NCBI GenBank assembly: GCA_028276125.1
Contig: JAPYWY010000009.1
Span: 1-16,803 of the forward strand
Reading direction: 5' to 3'
Length of the DNA stretch: 16,803 nt
Origin: Pseudothermotoga sp.
GTDB lineage: Bacteria > Thermotogota > Thermotogae > Thermotogales > DSM-5069
The notes beneath the pieces were generated by a model. That model saw only the letters and a list, made by a program, of their open reading frames with translations, was not told the origin of the DNA and ran no database searches. The translations under genes and the position numbers were made by a program. Below are positions 1 through 5,763 of this stretch, in pieces; the first letter of the stretch is position 1, and every line of letters starts with the position of its first letter.

Positions 1-225
1 AAAATCTCTCGCTATCTTTTCGTCCAACGAAGTGGCGAGTAAGCTGTAAGTACCCGGTAAATCCGTGATGATGAGCTGATGACCCTTCCAACTCCTCACG
101 CCTTCTTTGACCTCGACTGTTACACCCGGCCAGTTGGCAACGTACTGCCTCATGCCGGTGAGCGCGTTGAACAAACTGGTCTTTCCAACGTTGGGATTTC
201 CGCACAGAGCCACTCTGATAGTCAA
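1..225 (-). CDS. feoB: Ferrous iron transport protein B, N-terminal part (cut by window edge)
   Basis: These are the first 75 codons of FeoB, the inner-membrane Fe(II) permease whose cytosolic N-terminus is a small G-protein domain. The G1 P-loop GNPNVGKT is at residues 9-16, the region after it (MRQYVANWPGVTVE) matches the FeoB switch I segment, and the G3 motif DLPGTYS is at residues 55-61. The start is a TTG at 225-223, preceded by GGAGG (minus strand, 238-234) with an 8-base gap. The start overlaps the stop of feoA in the four bases TTGA, which indicates translational coupling. The membrane domain lies outside the window, so completeness cannot be judged. The family assignment is secure; the TTG start rests on the ribosome site and the overlap. 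Confidence 0.95.
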   Translation of the reverse strand, partial: MTIRVALCGNPNVGKTSLFNALTGMRQYVANWPGVTVEVKEGVRSWKGHQLIITDLPGTYSLLATSLDEKIARDF

Positions 226-659
226 ACTTTATCCCTCCTGACGAAGATTCTCTTGGCCATCCCCAGGCCTATCTTGAAAGTACCTTTCTCCGTTTCTACG
301 ACACCTTTCGAAACGACTTTCACGGTGCTGTTGATGTCGATACCCATAGACCTGAGCTTTTCATGAAAGCTCCGTCCTCCAGTCAAATGAACGACCCGCC
401 AGATTCCCTCAGTAACATTCGAGAGTGGTTCAATGCCGTCTTCCACAGAGACCAAGATCTTCATCGCATCATCGTTTCTCAACGTCACCATCTTGCCCAT
501 GACCATGTAGATCCTCGGATCACCCAGGGGAGCGCAACCAACAACCTTCACCTTGTTGCCTGGAACGAAACCTATGGACAACAACCTGTTGCCCACGGCA
601 TCGTCCGGCACGGAGATTATCTTTGCCTCAAAGCCAACAGGTACATCCGATAACGACAC
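222..659 (-). CDS. feoA: FeoA-family protein with two tandem FeoA (SH3-like) domains
   Basis: This is a 145-aa cytosolic protein that probably assists or regulates the FeoB iron channel. Typical FeoA is about 75-85 aa. Here two copies are joined: domain 1 at about residues 2-71 (starting LSDVPVGFEAKI, with LLSIGFVPGNKVKVV and APLGDP) and domain 2 at about 74-145 (LSNVTEGIWRVVHL, LRSMGIDINSTVKVV, IGLGMAKRIFVRR). The chosen start is GTG at 659, with AGGAGA nine bases upstream. The frame stays open to a GTG at 713, but that start lies upstream of the -10 box and would add a leucine run encoded by promoter DNA, so it is rejected. The gene overlaps feoB by 4 bp. Family assignment is firm. How the second domain works is not visible. 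Confidence 0.9.
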   Translation of the reverse strand: MSLSDVPVGFEAKIISVPDDAVGNRLLSIGFVPGNKVKVVGCAPLGDPRIYMVMGKMVTLRNDDAMKILVSVEDGIEPLSNVTEGIWRVVHLTGGRSFHEKLRSMGIDINSTVKVVSKGVVETEKGTFKIGLGMAKRIFVRRDKV

Positions 660-668
660 GCCATCATC

Positions 669-674
669 TCTCCT
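669..674 (-). promoter_or_regulatory. Ribosome binding site of feoA
   Basis: Minus-strand AGGAGA lies nine bases before the GTG at 659-657. It selects the short form of FeoA over the longer open frame beginning at 713. Confidence 0.75.
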
Positions 675-675
675 C

Positions 676-698
676 TTATTGAGATTCATTCTCAATAA
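676..698 (-). promoter_or_regulatory. Fur-like operator of feoAB (23-bp inverted repeat)
   Basis: There is a perfect 9-bp inverted repeat, TTATTGAGA / TCTCAATAA, around a 5-bp centre at 685-689. On the minus strand the core reads TGAGAATGAATCTCA, a 7-1-7 arrangement like the classical Fur site TGATAATnATTATCA. It lies just downstream of the -10 box, across the predicted start of transcription, so bound repressor would block feoAB. The inverted repeat is seen directly. Fur as the binder is an inference from the core sequence and from the iron genes it precedes; a DtxR/MntR-type regulator is the alternative. Confidence 0.7.
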
Positions 699-700
699 TA

Positions 701-729
701 ATAATAGTACCACTCCTCGGGTACTTCAA
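701..729 (-). promoter_or_regulatory. Promoter of feoAB
   Basis: On the minus strand the -35 box is TTGAAG (729-724) and the -10 box is TATTAT (706-701), separated by 17 bases. Transcription would start near 694, inside the inverted repeat at 676-698, giving a leader of about 35 bases. Confidence 0.7.
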
Positions 730-738
730 GAACTTTTC

Positions 739-766
739 TTGCCAGTGAAAGGTGTCAGAGTAAAAT
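739..766 (+). promoter_or_regulatory. Promoter candidate for the uvrC operon
   Basis: The -35 box is TTGCCA (739-744) and the -10 box is TAAAAT (761-766), with a 16-base spacer. The predicted start near 773 leaves a leader of only about 14 bases, just enough for the ribosome site GGAGG at 775-779. The promoter diverges from the feoAB promoter. It does not overlap the inverted repeat at 676-698, so iron control of uvrC is not expected from position alone. Confidence 0.55.
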
Positions 767-786
767 AAAGAGTTGGAGGCCAGGTT

Positions 787-2463
787 GTGGATCTTCGAAG
801 GAAGGTAGAGCTCGCCCCGAAGAAACCAGGTGTGTACATCTTTTATGGGGAAGGCAGAGAGTATCTTTACATAGGTAAGGCCAAGGATCTGCGCCGCAGA
901 TTGATGACTTATTTCAGCGATTCATCGCAAAGAAAAAATGCGAAGGTGCAGGCTTTGACGAAGGAAGCCCTCGAACTGGACTATCTGGTGGTTTCCAACG
1001 AAAAAGAGGCACTCTTGTTGGAAGCCAGTTTGATATTCCAGCACAAACCGAAATACAACGTCGCACTCAAAGAGAGCGAGTATTATCCCTACGTCGAGAT
1101 CACCAAGGAAGACTTCCCCTTGGTGAGAATAGTGAGAAAGCGAAATCTGGAAGGAGAATACTACGGCCCATACACGAACATCACGCTGTTGAGAAATCTG
1201 CTGGACTATTTGCAACAGGTGTACCAGTTCAGAACGTGTGAGAGAGATTTGAAGAGGGTGAAGAAACCATGCACGGAATATCACTTGCACAGGTGCCTTG
1301 CCCCGTGTTCTTCCAAGATAGACCCAGAAACGTACGTCAGCTCGAGCATCGAACCTCTCAGGAGATTCTTGAGGGGTGAAATGCAGGAAACGTTCAAATT
1401 GCTGGAAGAAAAGATGAAGAAACACGCCTCCTTGCTCGATTTCGAGAACGCTGCCAAGTACAGAGACCTTCTGCTGAATTTACAACAGCTGCTGGAAAAC
1501 CAAGGTGTCGTGCTCGAACCGTGGCGGAACCTGGACGTCGTTGGGAACTGTGGCAGATGTTACGTCGTGCTACGTGTGAGGGGTGGCAACATCGTTGCGA
1601 AACTCAACTACAGTCTCGATTCGACCAAGATCGAAGACTTTCTCTTTCATTACTACATCGTCAACAGAAATGAACTCCCAGAAGTGGTATTGACGAAGAA
1701 GCCTGTCAAGTTGAAACTCGAAGCACAGGTGAGACCTCCCGCAGACGGGACGGAAGCTGAACTGCTCAGAAAAGCCATAGAGAACGCCAAAGTCAGCGCG
1801 CAGAAATTGGAACTCAACATTGACGCGCTCGAGCAGCTCAAGCAACTGCTGAAGCTTCAAGATGTTCCAAGGACTATCGAAGGCATCGACGTGGCGCACC
1901 TGCAAGGTCAACTCACGGTGGCTTCCCTGGTCGTCTTCAGAGACGGCTCTCCAGTGAAGTCGCTCTACAGACACTACAGACTGCTGAACGTTGTCAACGA
2001 TGATCCAGCCGCGATTCGGGAAGTGGTGAAACGAAGATATTCGAAACACCCAGTTCCAGATCTCATCTTCGTGGATGGCGGGACTGGACAGGTTCGAGCG
2101 GCGATCGATGGACTGCGTGAGGTTGGGAAGGACTGTGGCGTCGTTGGTTTGGCCAAGGCAGAAGAGACAATTTGCACAGCCGAAGGTGAAATGTCCCTGC
2201 CGAAGGATCATCCTGTGGTACGCTTACTCGTGGCGATAAGGGATGAGGCGCACAGGTTCGCCAACACTTTCCATCAAAAATTGAGGGACAAGTATCTGCT
2301 TGAGTCGATCATAGAGACAATACCAATGATAGGCCCGAAGAGAAGGAAAAAATTGTTGCAGAAATTCAGCAGCCTTCAGCAGATCAAAGAGAGTCCGATC
2401 GAGGAACTGACAAAGCTGTTGGGAAGTGAAAGATTGGCGAAGTTGCTCGTGTCCAAAATATGA
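787..2463 (+). CDS. uvrC: UvrABC system protein C (excision nuclease subunit)
   Basis: This 558-aa protein makes the 3' and 5' incisions in nucleotide excision repair with UvrA and UvrB. In order: a GIY-YIG nuclease domain at about residues 11-95 (GVYIF at 15-19, YIG at 28-30); a cysteine cluster C151, C162, C170 and C174; a UVR motif that binds UvrB at about 200-235; the RNase H-like nuclease domain, with likely metal residues D368 (GIDVAH), D430 (FVDGG) and H489 (DEAH); and C-terminal helix-hairpin-helix repeats at about 505-558 (IPMIGPKRR). The D/D/H positions are each one off the residues I recall for T. maritima UvrC (D367, D429, H488), so the protein looks full length and active. The start is GTG with GGAGG seven bases upstream. 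The gene is probably first in an operon with the three genes that follow. Confidence 0.97.
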   Translation: MDLRRKVELAPKKPGVYIFYGEGREYLYIGKAKDLRRRLMTYFSDSSQRKNAKVQALTKEALELDYLVVSNEKEALLLEASLIFQHKPKYNVALKESEYYPYVEITKEDFPLVRIVRKRNLEGEYYGPYTNITLLRNLLDYLQQVYQFRTCERDLKRVKKPCTEYHLHRCLAPCSSKIDPETYVSSSIEPLRRFLRGEMQETFKLLEEKMKKHASLLDFENAAKYRDLLLNLQQLLENQGVVLEPWRNLDVVGNCGRCYVVLRVRGGNIVAKLNYSLDSTKIEDFLFHYYIVNRNELPEVVLTKKPVKLKLEAQVRPPADGTEAELLRKAIENAKVSAQKLELNIDALEQLKQLLKLQDVPRTIEGIDVAHLQGQLTVASLVVFRDGSPVKSLYRHYRLLNVVNDDPAAIREVVKRRYSKHPVPDLIFVDGGTGQVRAAIDGLREVGKDCGVVGLAKAEETICTAEGEMSLPKDHPVVRLLVAIRDEAHRFANTFHQKLRDKYLLESIIETIPMIGPKRRKKLLQKFSSLQQIKESPIEELTKLLGSERLAKLLVSKI

Positions 2464-2466
2464 TGC

Positions 2467-2474
2467 GAGGTGAT
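2467..2474 (+). promoter_or_regulatory. Ribosome binding site of the 150-aa membrane protein
   Basis: GAGGTGAT, a close match to the 16S tail complement, lies right after the uvrC stop. Its spacing favours the GTG at 2479 over the GTG at 2470 or ATG at 2473, which fall inside the site itself. Confidence 0.65.
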
Positions 2475-2478
2475 GCGT

Positions 2479-2931
2479 GTGAAAGCCGTACTCTATTTGG
2501 CTCTGACTGTGGGAGTGCTCTGGAGTACGTTCGGTCTTCTCATGCTCGTAGGTTATTCGCTCTTGAGTTACGTTTCACCTTTCTTGAACGATCTCTTGAA
2601 CATCACTGTGAAGACTTCGAGGTGGTTCTTGGCCTTCACGCTCTCGTTCCTGGTTTCAGGAATGTGCACCTGCTTTTACTCTCTGGCGAAGGCGAACGGG
2701 GATAACCACGTTGTGTTTCTTTCCTTCGCGTTTTCCTCGAGCGCGCTCTCGATCGCGATTCAGATCTACAGAATGGTCGTGAATGGTCTTGGATGGTTTG
2801 CCGTGGATCTCTTCGGATCTTACGGTGATCTTTCCTTGGTGAAACTCGTGTCGGTTGCTTTGCTGCTGCTTTCGCTGATCTTCTTCTCCTTCCAGTTCAG
2901 CTTGATCAGGATGGAGAGATACAGCCCATGA
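2479..2931 (+). CDS. Uncharacterised membrane protein, four predicted helices
   Basis: I do not recognise this 150-aa protein. It is strongly hydrophobic, with four likely membrane helices at about residues 5-30, 48-70, 77-100 and 119-141. Short polar links separate them: NDLLNITVKTSR, a KANGDNH loop, and a VDLFGSYGDLS loop before helix 4. It ends in the basic tail RMERYSP. Two cysteines sit at the end of helix 2 (MCTCF). No catalytic or transporter signature is visible. The gene begins 15 bases after the uvrC stop, and its stop overlaps the tmcAL start as ATGA, so it is very probably co-translated with both. The start was chosen from the ribosome site GAGGTGAT at 2467-2474; GTG at 2470 would add three residues. 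The coding call is firm, the function unknown. Confidence 0.8.
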   Translation: MKAVLYLALTVGVLWSTFGLLMLVGYSLLSYVSPFLNDLLNITVKTSRWFLAFTLSFLVSGMCTCFYSLAKANGDNHVVFLSFAFSSSALSIAIQIYRMVVNGLGWFAVDLFGSYGDLSLVKLVSVALLLLSLIFFSFQFSLIRMERYSP

Positions 2932-4214
2932 GGGTGCTCGGCGTGATAGTGGAGTACAACCCCTTTCACAACGGGCATCTTTACCATTTAACGATGGCTA
3001 AGGAACTGGTGAAGCCGGATTACGTCGTGGCCGTGATGAGTGGCAGCTTCTGTCAAAGAGGGGAACCAGCTGTAATAGACAAGTTCTCACGTGCAGAGAT
3101 AGCGTTGCTGAACGGCATCGATGTGGTCTTCGAACTCCCATTCGTGTACGCTGTTCAGGACGCGGGTGGTTTCGCACGAGGTGCGGTGTGGTCGTTGCAC
3201 AACAGTGGAGTCGTGACCGACATAGTGTTCGGCAGTGAGTCAGCGGACTTGAACTTCCTTCAAACGATCGCGGAAGTGATGGTGAAACAACCAGACCCGT
3301 TCCCTGCCCTCATGCGAGAGGAACTGAAAAAGGGACATTCTTTCCCAAACGCGAGGAAGTATGCCCTGATGAAATACTTCGAGATCACTAAGAAGATGGA
3401 ACCGAAGGAAGTACTGAAGATCGAAAAATCCAACGACATACTCGGCGTCGAGTACATAAGGTCCCTCATGCTCCTGAACAGTCAAATCAAGCCACACGTG
3501 GTCAAAAGGATCGGTGCCGATGACACGGATGAACGGTTCCAGGGGAAATTCTCGAGTGCAACTGCAATAAGAAAGTGCATCCTCAATGGAGATTGGGAGA
3601 AGATGAGCAAGGCTCTGCCCACGAGCAGTTTGAAGATCATTTCGCGCGAATTGAACGAAGGAAGGGGACCAGTGTTTCTACACCACATGGAGACGATGAT
3701 TCTATCGAAGTTGAGGCTCATGGACAGATCACAGCTTCAAAGGTTACACGGATTCGATGAGGGTCTGGACAAACGTTTTGTCGATTGCGCCGCGAGGGCT
3801 ACGAGCTTGGAAGATTTCTTTTCCTGCGTGAAGACCAAGCGCTTCACTCTCAGTAAGATAAGACGACTCAGTCTCTACGCTCTGTTCGACGTGACGAGTG
3901 AGTTCGTTGAGAGATCGAACACGCTCGGTCCTCAATATTTGAGAGTCTTGGGATTCTCGTCCAAAGGTAGAGAACTACTCTCGAAAATGAAGCGAGTTTC
4001 GCGCGTGCCGATCATTTCTCTATGCTCTTTGTACAGAAAGGTGTTAGAGCAAGCGATGAGGAAACCTGAAAGGTTCCAACTCGATCCTCAACTGTTCGAG
4101 CAGCAATTGCTCTACGACATCAAGGCTACCTCGTTGCACTCACTCTTGTTTCCAAAACAGTCAGAAAGAATCGGTGACAGGGATTTCAAGGTCCCACCGA
4201 TCGTCGCTGGATAG
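2928..4214 (+). CDS. tmcAL: tRNA(Met) cytidine acetate ligase (TmcAL, formerly YlbM/DUF795)
   Basis: This 428-aa enzyme is related to HIGH-type nucleotidyltransferases. In B. subtilis the family activates acetate with ATP and acetylates C34 of elongator tRNA-Met (ac4C), which helps accurate AUG decoding. The N-terminus reads VLGVIVEYNPFHNGH, with the HxGH nucleotide-binding motif at residues 14-17. MSGSFCQRGEPAVIDKFSRA and FGSES follow, both typical of this family, and KFSSATAIRK near residue 200 fits the second, ISSST-like nucleotide-binding motif. Length agrees with the family (about 400-430). The start overlaps the preceding stop by 4 bp (ATGA). Placement beside translation genes fits a role in tRNA modification. 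The family is clear; the exact activity is inherited from characterised members. Confidence 0.9.
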   Translation: MRVLGVIVEYNPFHNGHLYHLTMAKELVKPDYVVAVMSGSFCQRGEPAVIDKFSRAEIALLNGIDVVFELPFVYAVQDAGGFARGAVWSLHNSGVVTDIVFGSESADLNFLQTIAEVMVKQPDPFPALMREELKKGHSFPNARKYALMKYFEITKKMEPKEVLKIEKSNDILGVEYIRSLMLLNSQIKPHVVKRIGADDTDERFQGKFSSATAIRKCILNGDWEKMSKALPTSSLKIISRELNEGRGPVFLHHMETMILSKLRLMDRSQLQRLHGFDEGLDKRFVDCAARATSLEDFFSCVKTKRFTLSKIRRLSLYALFDVTSEFVERSNTLGPQYLRVLGFSSKGRELLSKMKRVSRVPIISLCSLYRKVLEQAMRKPERFQLDPQLFEQQLLYDIKATSLHSLLFPKQSERIGDRDFKVPPIVAG

Positions 4215-4225
4215 GAGGTAACATC

Positions 4226-4735
4226 ATGGGATACGTTCATGTTTACACGGGAAACGGAAAGGGTAAAACGACTGCGGCGTTCGGTTTGGTGCTGAGGGCG
4301 CTCGGACACGGAATGAAGGTGTACATTGCCCAGTTTTTGAAAGGGATGGACTACGGTGAACTACATTCTCTACAGCGCTTTGAGAACGTCACCTTGGAGA
4401 GGTTCGGAAGGCCGAAGTTCATCCACGGAAAAGCTGACGAGGAAGACACGAGGTTGGCCATTCAGGGGTTGAATCGCTGTCGCGAAGTGGTCAGCAGTGG
4501 TGAGTACGACATCGTCGTGATGGACGAGGCGAACGTAGCCGTTTTCCTCGGTTTGTTCAGCGTTCAAGATTTGCTCGACGTGGTTTCAACGAAACATGAA
4601 AGAACCGAACTCATCATCACAGGAAGGTACGCCCCTCAAGAGTTGATAGACGTGGCCGATCTGGTGACGGAGATGGTAGAGGTGAAACATTATTATTCGA
4701 GGGGAATCCAAGCGAGAAAGGGTATAGAGTATTGA
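4226..4735 (+). CDS. cobO: Cob(I)yrinic acid a,c-diamide / corrinoid adenosyltransferase (CobO/CobA/BtuR type)
   Basis: This 169-aa cytosolic enzyme transfers the 5'-deoxyadenosyl group of ATP to reduced cobalt in a corrinoid, making adenosylcobalamin or its precursor. The modified P-loop GNGKGKTT is at residues 9-16. It is followed by AAFGLVLRALGHGMKVYIAQFLKG, Walker-B-like IVVMDEAN near residue 95, and LIITGRYAPQELIDVADLVTEM near the end, all hallmarks of the BtuR family. It is slightly shorter than E. coli BtuR (196 aa), lacking some N-terminal residues. GGAGG at 4214-4218 overlaps the tmcAL stop and lies seven bases before the ATG. No other B12 genes are in the window, so it could serve salvage or synthesis. 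Family call firm. Confidence 0.92.
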   Translation: MGYVHVYTGNGKGKTTAAFGLVLRALGHGMKVYIAQFLKGMDYGELHSLQRFENVTLERFGRPKFIHGKADEEDTRLAIQGLNRCREVVSSGEYDIVVMDEANVAVFLGLFSVQDLLDVVSTKHERTELIITGRYAPQELIDVADLVTEMVEVKHYYSRGIQARKGIEY

Positions 4736-4759
4736 CTTCAAATGAGCGTTAAAGATAAT
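4732..4759 (+). promoter_or_regulatory. Candidate distal promoter of the str cluster
   Basis: The -35 box is TTGACT (4732-4737), overlapping the cobO stop codon, and the -10 box is GATAAT (4754-4759), with a 16-base spacer. Predicted start near 4766, giving a leader of about 125 bases before rpsL. It is less convincing than the proximal promoter. Confidence 0.4.
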
Positions 4760-4796
4760 TTCAAACCGTTGTTGTATTTTCTGCGATGTCGGGTAG

Positions 4797-4802
4797 TATA
4801 AT
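4797..4802 (+). promoter_or_regulatory. Candidate middle promoter of the str cluster (-10 box)
   Basis: A perfect TATAAT is followed by a GC-rich discriminator (GAGTCTCGCG). The best -35 match, TTGTAT at 4772-4777, is 19 bases away, which is longer than optimal. The upstream stretch at 4769-4780 is T-rich. Predicted start near 4809. Confidence 0.4.
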
Positions 4803-4828
4803 GAGTCTCGCGAACGCTTTTTGCACGA

Positions 4829-4857
4829 TTGACAGAACACGCGTTTTGTAATAAAAT
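4829..4857 (+). promoter_or_regulatory. Proximal promoter of the str-S10-spc cluster
   Basis: A perfect -35 box TTGACA (4829-4834) and -10 box TAAAAT (4852-4857) are separated by 17 bases, the best promoter match in the window. Transcription would begin near 4864, giving a leader of about 28 bases that contains the rpsL ribosome site. Confidence 0.75.
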
Positions 4858-4880
4858 GACGAGTCGGTGTGTCGCTGAAG

Positions 4881-4885
4881 GGAGG
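4881..4885 (+). promoter_or_regulatory. Ribosome binding site of rpsL
   Basis: GGAGG (within AAGGGAGG) lies six bases before the ATG at 4892. It excludes the in-frame TTG at 4829, which is part of the -35 box. Confidence 0.85.
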
Positions 4886-4891
4886 TTTCTC

Positions 4892-5266
4892 ATGCCGACC
4901 ATAAACCAGTTGATTCGATTCGGTCGCGAGAGAAAGGTGGAAAAATCGAAGGCACCAGCCCTGATGGGGAACCCGCAGAAACGCGGTGTTTGTATTCGTG
5001 TCACCACGATGACACCTAAGAAGCCGAACTCAGCCTTGAGGAAGATCGCGAGGGTCAGGCTGTCCAACGGTATCGAGGTGACGGCGTACATACCCGGAAT
5101 CGGGCACAACCTGCAGGAACACTCGGTCGTCCTCGTCAGGGGTGGAAGAGTCAAGGACCTTCCAGGAATAAGGTACAAGATCATCCGTGGTACCTTGGAT
5201 GCCGCAGGTGTTGAGAACAGAAAACAGTCCAGAAGCAAGTACGGTGCCAAGAGACCAAAGAAGTGA
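4892..5266 (+). CDS. rpsL: 30S ribosomal protein S12
   Basis: This 124-aa protein of the 30S decoding centre starts with the canonical MPTINQLIRFGR. The conserved loop TPKKPNSALRK is at residues 41-51 and GGRVKDLPG at 84-92. K44 and K87-equivalent positions are where streptomycin resistance changes occur in other bacteria; both lysines are wild type here. D89 is the aspartate that RimO methylthiolates in many bacteria. It is the first gene of the str cluster, 156 bases after cobO with its own promoters. It is followed by rpsG after 18 bases. Length matches the family, and nothing is unusual. Confidence 0.98.
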   Translation: MPTINQLIRFGRERKVEKSKAPALMGNPQKRGVCIRVTTMTPKKPNSALRKIARVRLSNGIEVTAYIPGIGHNLQEHSVVLVRGGRVKDLPGIRYKIIRGTLDAAGVENRKQSRSKYGAKRPKK

Positions 5267-5271
5267 TGTTT

Positions 5272-5276
5272 GGAGG
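5272..5276 (+). promoter_or_regulatory. Ribosome binding site of rpsG
   Basis: GGAGG eight bases before the GTG at 5285. It rules out the in-frame TTG at 5270, which overlaps the site. Confidence 0.8.
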
Positions 5277-5284
5277 TTGGTAGC

Positions 5285-5752
5285 GTGAGGAGAAGGAGAG
5301 CAGAGGTCAGAAAAATAGCCCCAGACCCTGTTTACGGTGATGTGTTGGTTGCGAAGTTGATAAACAAGATCATGTGGGACGGCAAGAAGACCGTTGCGCA
5401 GAAGATCGTTTACGAAGCCTTCGATTACATAAGGGAGAAGACAGGTAAAGATCCTCTCGAAGTCTTCCAGAAGGCCGTCGATAACGTCAGGCCAGTGCTC
5501 GAGGTTCGGCCAAGGCGTGTCGGTGGCGCAACGTACCAAGTTCCCATCGAGGTCCAAGAACCGAGGAAGACATCGCTCGCTTTGCGTTGGATAGTCAGTG
5601 CGGCGCGAGCAAAGAAAGGACGTCCCATGTATTTGAAACTCGCCGAAGAGTTGATAGCTTCGTATCAAGGAACGGGAGCCGCTGTCAAGAAGAAGGAAGA
5701 TGTCCACAAGATGGCGGAGGCGAACAGAGCGTTTGCCCATCTGCGGTGGTGA
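5285..5752 (+). CDS. rpsG: 30S ribosomal protein S7
   Basis: This 155-aa primary binder of the 3' major domain of 16S rRNA sits near the mRNA exit channel. From the GTG start it reads MRRRRAEVRKIAPDP, the usual bacterial S7 N-terminus. The body has NKIMWDGKKTVAQKIVYEAF, then RPRRVGGATYQVP (about residues 75-87) and the C-terminal helix VHKMAEANRAFAHLRW. Length equals the typical 155-156. Only 18 bases separate it from rpsL, so there is no room for a large E. coli-style S7 translational operator in that gap. The ribosome site GGAGG at 5272-5276 fixes the start. Confidence 0.98.
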   Translation: MRRRRAEVRKIAPDPVYGDVLVAKLINKIMWDGKKTVAQKIVYEAFDYIREKTGKDPLEVFQKAVDNVRPVLEVRPRRVGGATYQVPIEVQEPRKTSLALRWIVSAARAKKGRPMYLKLAEELIASYQGTGAAVKKKEDVHKMAEANRAFAHLRW

Positions 5753-5763
5753 AAGGAAAACTT

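Noticed and set aside
79..366. Plus-strand open frame over feoB and feoA
   Set aside because: It is opposite a clear FeoB P-loop and FeoA domain and has no family features.
660..713. N-terminal extension of FeoA starting MVLLLLL at 713
   Set aside because: The extra codons are promoter and operator DNA; the GTG at 713 lies upstream of the predicted transcription start, and a good ribosome site precedes the GTG at 659.
2460..2705. 81-codon open frame overlapping the start of the membrane protein gene
   Set aside because: It is in another frame, has no hydrophobic pattern or known motif, and starts inside the uvrC stop; the 2479 frame has the better ribosome site and couples to tmcAL.
4811..4846. 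Weak inverted repeat AACGC/GCGTT before rpsL as a terminator for the cobO operon
   Set aside because: Five-bp arms, a loop of more than 20 bases and a mixed T run; it also overlaps the best promoter. Not convincing as a terminator.
4829..4891. N-terminal extension of S12 from TTG at 4829
   Set aside because: The TTG is within the -35 box TTGACA, S12 normally starts MPTINQL, and GGAGG at 4881 points to the ATG at 4892.
5030..5740. A 236-codon minus-strand open frame over rpsL and rpsG
   Set aside because: It is opposite two conserved ribosomal genes and has no independent support.
5587..5763. N-terminal extension of EF-G inside rpsG
   Set aside because: It would overlap the conserved C-terminus of S7 for 166 bases; EF-G homologues start near MLEVQALYVPLEKLRNIG.
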